This document shows positions 61,791-64,000 of a stretch of DNA of 64,000 bases, piece by piece (positions within the stretch are counted from its first letter, which is position 1; the number at the start of each line of letters is the position of its first letter). The position numbers and the translations under genes are program-made. The notes beneath the pieces are model-generated. The model saw nothing but the letters and a program-made list of their open reading frames with translations, did no database searches and was not told where the DNA came from. The DNA is from Symbiodinium microadriaticum (lineage: Eukaryota > Sar > Dinophyceae > Suessiales > Symbiodiniaceae): positions 146,960 through 210,959 of the forward strand of contig LSRX01000462.1 of the NCBI GenBank assembly GCA_001939145.1. Direction: 5' to 3'.

Positions 61791-62009
61791 ACAGCTCCAC
61801 AATCACTGATATTGGTAATTTAGGCCCCTATATTATCACAAGGCTCCTGGGACTTGACAGCCCAACCAGGCCTCAGCCATCAGGCCAAAATGCAGCACAA
61901 CATGATAACCGATGGGGCACGAAGGAGTGGGGTCTCTGTTTCGGGTTTCGGGTTTAGGCGGTTTAGGGTCTACAGTGCAGGGTGTGGGGTTGAGGGTGAG
62001 AGCTGCTAC

Positions 62010-62203
62010 ATCTCTGCGCTCTCTATCTCTGCTCCTGCGGGTGTGGATGAAGATCGGGTTTTCCATGGTGTATGTCCTCTTTCTTTGCGGTAACAATTCT
62101 AAATGCGAAACTGAGACTTCTACATTTGAGGGGTCTTGCAAAGATTGTTCCATGTCTACAAGCCGCTTCTTCGATCCAGAGATGTGACGGAAGGAGCAGA
62201 ACA
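62010..62203 (-). CDS. gene G3 exon 3 (putative)
   Basis: Two bases plus 64 codons: FCSFRHISGSKKRLVDMEQS, LQDPSNVEVSVSHLELLPQR, KRTYTMENPIFIHTRRSRDR, ERRD. Acceptor CTGCCATGTAG, donor GTAGCA. Highly charged and basic at the end. The frame stays open through telomere-like text to a further stop near 61836, which I treat as intronic. Confidence 0.55.
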
Positions 62204-62238
62204 CTACATGGCAGGTGTAAGGCAAGTGTCCAGGGTTT

Positions 62239-62348
62239 CCCAAAGGGTCCAAAGTACCTATATAGTAGAATGTAGGGTTTCTATATTAGGAATTACTAAT
62301 GTGATTTGGGAAAGTATCCCCCATAACAGTACCTAGGACCCTTTGGGT
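62239..62348. mobile_element. family H element in a G3 intron
   Basis: CCCAAAGGGTCCAAAGTACC to CCTAGGACCCTTTGGG. Confidence 0.9.
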
Positions 62349-62356
62349 TTAGGTAC

Positions 62357-62475
62357 CGCAAGCTAGGAAAGCCTCAGGAAGTGAGCAGAACCAAGCAAGC
62401 GGCAGACTGGGGCAGGTCGTTTTCTTCGCTGCCCAAGCCTGTACAGCACAGCGTGCCTCCCGCGCGACATCAATA
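62357..62475 (-). CDS. gene G3 exon 2 (putative)
   Basis: IDVAREARCAVQAWAAKKTT, CPSLPLAWFCSLPEAFLAC, with one base at each end. Acceptor GTAGTCGCAG, donor GTACCT. Both phases fit exons 1 and 3. Confidence 0.55.
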
Positions 62476-62486
62476 CTGCGACTACC

Positions 62487-62583
62487 TAACCCTAGGGGTC
62501 CAGTTACCTAAATAGTGGGTTACTAACCGTACATTATGTACCCCTAGTAACCTACTATTTAGGTAACTGGAGCCCTAGGGTAA
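62487..62583. mobile_element. family L2 hairpin element
   Basis: CCCTAGGGGTCCAGTTACCT and AGGTAACTGGAGCCCTAGGG, with perfect inner arms TAAATAGTGGGTTACTA. Confidence 0.9.
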
Positions 62584-62741
62584 AGTACTCAACATTCTAA
62601 CCCAACAACTAAGCAGGCGCCCAAGCATTGTTTGTCCTCCACTCCCTGAACCGTAAAGCCCTAAAGCCCTTGAATAATCACTTCAACTGTGAGGATGAGA
62701 TGCTCAGAACTGATGCCCTTACTTACATACAACCCACCTAC

Positions 62742-62794
62742 CTAAGTCCAGCGCATTCAGCTCCCATGGATGCGTCCTCATCCGTGTCGCAGCC
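62742..62794 (-). CDS. gene G3 exon 1 visible (putative)
   Basis: GCDTDEDASMGAECAGL plus AG; acceptor CGGGTTCAG, donor GTAGGT. The trailing AG and the leading T of exon 2 form a Ser codon. Confidence 0.5.
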
Positions 62795-62819
62795 CTGAAC
62801 CCGAACCCATCTGTCTATT

Positions 62820-63080
62820 ACTCAACCCTAAACACCCCCTAAACTCCATAAACCCCTATACCTTCATTCCTGAACCCCAAACCCTCAACACAACACACCC
62901 GTAAATACCTTCATTCCTGTGCCCAAACCCCTGAACCCAAAACAGCCCTAAATACCTCCATTCCTGAACCCCAAACCCTCAACCCAAAAGACCCCTAAAC
63001 CCTAGAACCCCTGAATTACCCCCTAAACCCTAAACCCTAAACCCCTAACCCTAAACGCTAAACCTTATAAACCCTAAACC
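62820..63080. repeat. CCCTAAA-type array
   Basis: Units interspersed with AACACCTTCATTCCTGAACC repeats (about three). Confidence 0.85.
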
Positions 63081-63082
63081 CT

Positions 63083-63178
63083 TCATTCCTCATCCTCCTC
63101 ACTGTCGTCCCACAAGTCGCTCCGCAGCGCCGAGCGAAAGTCGCCGTGGGAAGGCTCGGGTGGAGGCTCCGCGTCCTC
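63083..63178 (-). CDS. gene G4 terminal exon, acidic tail (putative)
   Basis: EDAEPPPEPSHGDFRSALRS then DLWDDSEEDEE and TGA. The acceptor AAACCCAG lies in a telomere array. The Asp/Glu-rich C-terminus is typical of chromatin or nucleolar proteins, which is composition only. Confidence 0.6.
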   Translation of the reverse strand, partial: EDAEPPPEPSHGDFRSALRSDLWDDSEEDEE

Positions 63179-63287
63179 CTGGGTTTAGGGTTTAGGAAGT
63201 TTAGGGTTTAGGGGGCTTAAGATTTTTGGTGCTTAGAGATCTAGTACATACGCGGAGTCGGTGGCCTAAACTCCACACCCTCCCCAT

Positions 63288-63394
63288 ATGGGTAGTTCTC
63301 CAAACTAGGATCCCTTGTGGGTCTCCAAAATCGTACGGCACCTTTAGAAAAAAAGAAGGACCCTGAAAGGGACCCCAATTTAGAGACCTGCCCC
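63288..63394. mobile_element. family D element in a G4 intron
   Basis: GGGTAGTTCTCCAAACTAGG to CCCCAATTTAGAGACCTGCC. Confidence 0.85.
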
Positions 63395-63407
63395 TCTAAA
63401 AACGCAC

Positions 63408-63504
63408 CTCGGCATCGGGATCCACAGGTCTGCGCGGATTGCCCCTGGCATCGAAGTCGTAGTAGAAGACGATCCGATTCGCGTCGATCCTCCAGGGGTT
63501 CGTG
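63408..63504 (-). CDS. gene G4 upstream exon (putative)
   Basis: One base plus 32 codons: TNPWRIDANRIVFYYDFDAR then GNPRRPVDPDAE. Donor GTGCGT in phase 0 joins to 63083-63178. The alternating aromatic and polar pattern suggests beta strands. No family recognised. Confidence 0.6.
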
Positions 63505-63548
63505 CTTTAGGACTCATCGGACTAGGGTTTAGGGTTTAGGGTTTGGCT

Positions 63549-63662
63549 TTACCCTAAGGGTCCATGTACCCAAATAGTATATACTTTGGCCCCAAAGTAC
63601 CTAAATAGGGACTACTCTAAGACCAAAGTATATACTATTTGGGTACATGGACCCTTAGGGTT
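63549..63662. mobile_element. family L element (reference copy)
   Basis: ACCCTAAGGGTCCATGTACC and GGTACATGGACCCTTAGGGT; inner arms AAATAGTATATACTTTGG are also inverted. Confidence 0.9.
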
Positions 63663-63880
63663 ATGGTGGTTCAGGCTTGATGGCTCAGGGGATGAGGGTT
63701 TTGGGTAGTTTTGCTTTGCTTTTTTTTGGGGGGGGGGCCTGTACGAGTTCTACAAGGGTCTTGTAGGGGCGTAATAAGTTGAGGGCTTTATATACCTACT
63801 TCCGCAATAGGCCATGGAAGTGAAGTGCAACACTTTCAGATTACGGCCAAACTACAAAACCAAACAACAAAGCACGTCAG

Positions 63881-63956
63881 GAGAGCCGTCCGCAGCGAAA
63901 GGCGTGAGACTGTCTTTGAAAGATCGGGTCTTGGATCCGGAAAACTAACCCAGAGG
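63881..63956 (+). CDS. exon (putative)
   Basis: RAVRSERRETVFERSGLGSG then KLTQR. Acceptor GCACGTCAG, donor GTCCAT. Confidence 0.45.
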
Positions 63957-64000
63957 GTCCATATATATGCTCTCGGGTCCGGGGTCACCACCACCCCCCC

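Noticed and set aside
1..64000. Chromosome end (true telomere)
   Set aside because: Telomere-type arrays are short, degenerate, change strand repeatedly and are separated by exons and elements; no terminal homogeneous array.
1..64000. tRNA, rRNA, CRISPR or bacterial operon
   Set aside because: No cloverleaf with B-box consensus, no rRNA core motif and no regularly spaced identical direct repeats with unique spacers were seen. Introns and dispersed elements argue for a eukaryotic nucleus.
1..64000. Reverse transcriptase, transposase or viral genes
   Set aside because: No YxDD box, DDE or tyrosine-recombinase signature was found in any frame examined; the elements appear to be non-autonomous.

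Overview
This window looks like nuclear DNA of a protist with TTTAGGG-type telomere repeats. I see no operons, Shine-Dalgarno sites, long bacterial-style ORFs, rRNA, tRNA or CRISPR. Three things fill it: degenerate CCCTAAA/TTTAGGG arrays scattered along its whole length; about 80 copies of short (70-120 bp) inverted-repeat elements in at least 16 families, labelled A to P here; and short unique islands of 45-250 bp that read as protein-coding exons. The combination of dispersed telomere-type repeats and intron-associated inverted-repeat elements fits an alveolate, for example a dinoflagellate or a Syndiniales parasite such as Amoebophrya, where introner elements are known. That placement is inference; no recognisable marker gene is present.

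Reading the islands as exons with GT-AG introns gives several models in which every junction keeps phase. Gene C (minus, 16448-17685, from ATG, four exons), gene F (minus, 40610-42658, ATG to stop, five exons, about 133 aa, very basic N-terminus), gene E (minus, 37560-38143, three exons and a stop), gene D (minus, 20157-20528, three exons and a stop) and gene A (minus, 597-5142, a multi-exon gene with membrane segments) are the best. The right end holds two more minus-strand loci (62010-62794 and 63083-63504). None of these proteins could be matched to a known family by eye, so no functions are assigned.

Introns fall in two classes: miniature ones of 27-56 nt inside otherwise continuous coding blocks, and long ones of hundreds of bases filled with telomere-type repeats and inverted-repeat elements. 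Telomere units often sit directly at donor sites (GTTTAGG), and several element families have GT near one tip and AG at the other, as expected of introners.

Layout: 0-5 kb gene A; 5-7 kb locus B; 9-14 kb scattered exons; 16.4-17.7 kb gene C; 18-30 kb isolated exons with many elements; 30-32.2 kb a cluster of exons on both strands; 34-38 kb gene E and neighbours; 40-42.7 kb gene F; 45 kb a 27-bp minisatellite; 48-50 kb a duplicated coding block; 52-60 kb scattered exons and a 0.9 kb TATATATG satellite; 62-64 kb minus-strand genes.

Limits: many islands stay open on both strands, so strand is uncertain wherever noted. Exon ends come from splice-site consensus read by eye. Six isolated N positions and one 155-base gap mark assembly joins, and three of the single Ns are flanked by duplicated sequence.
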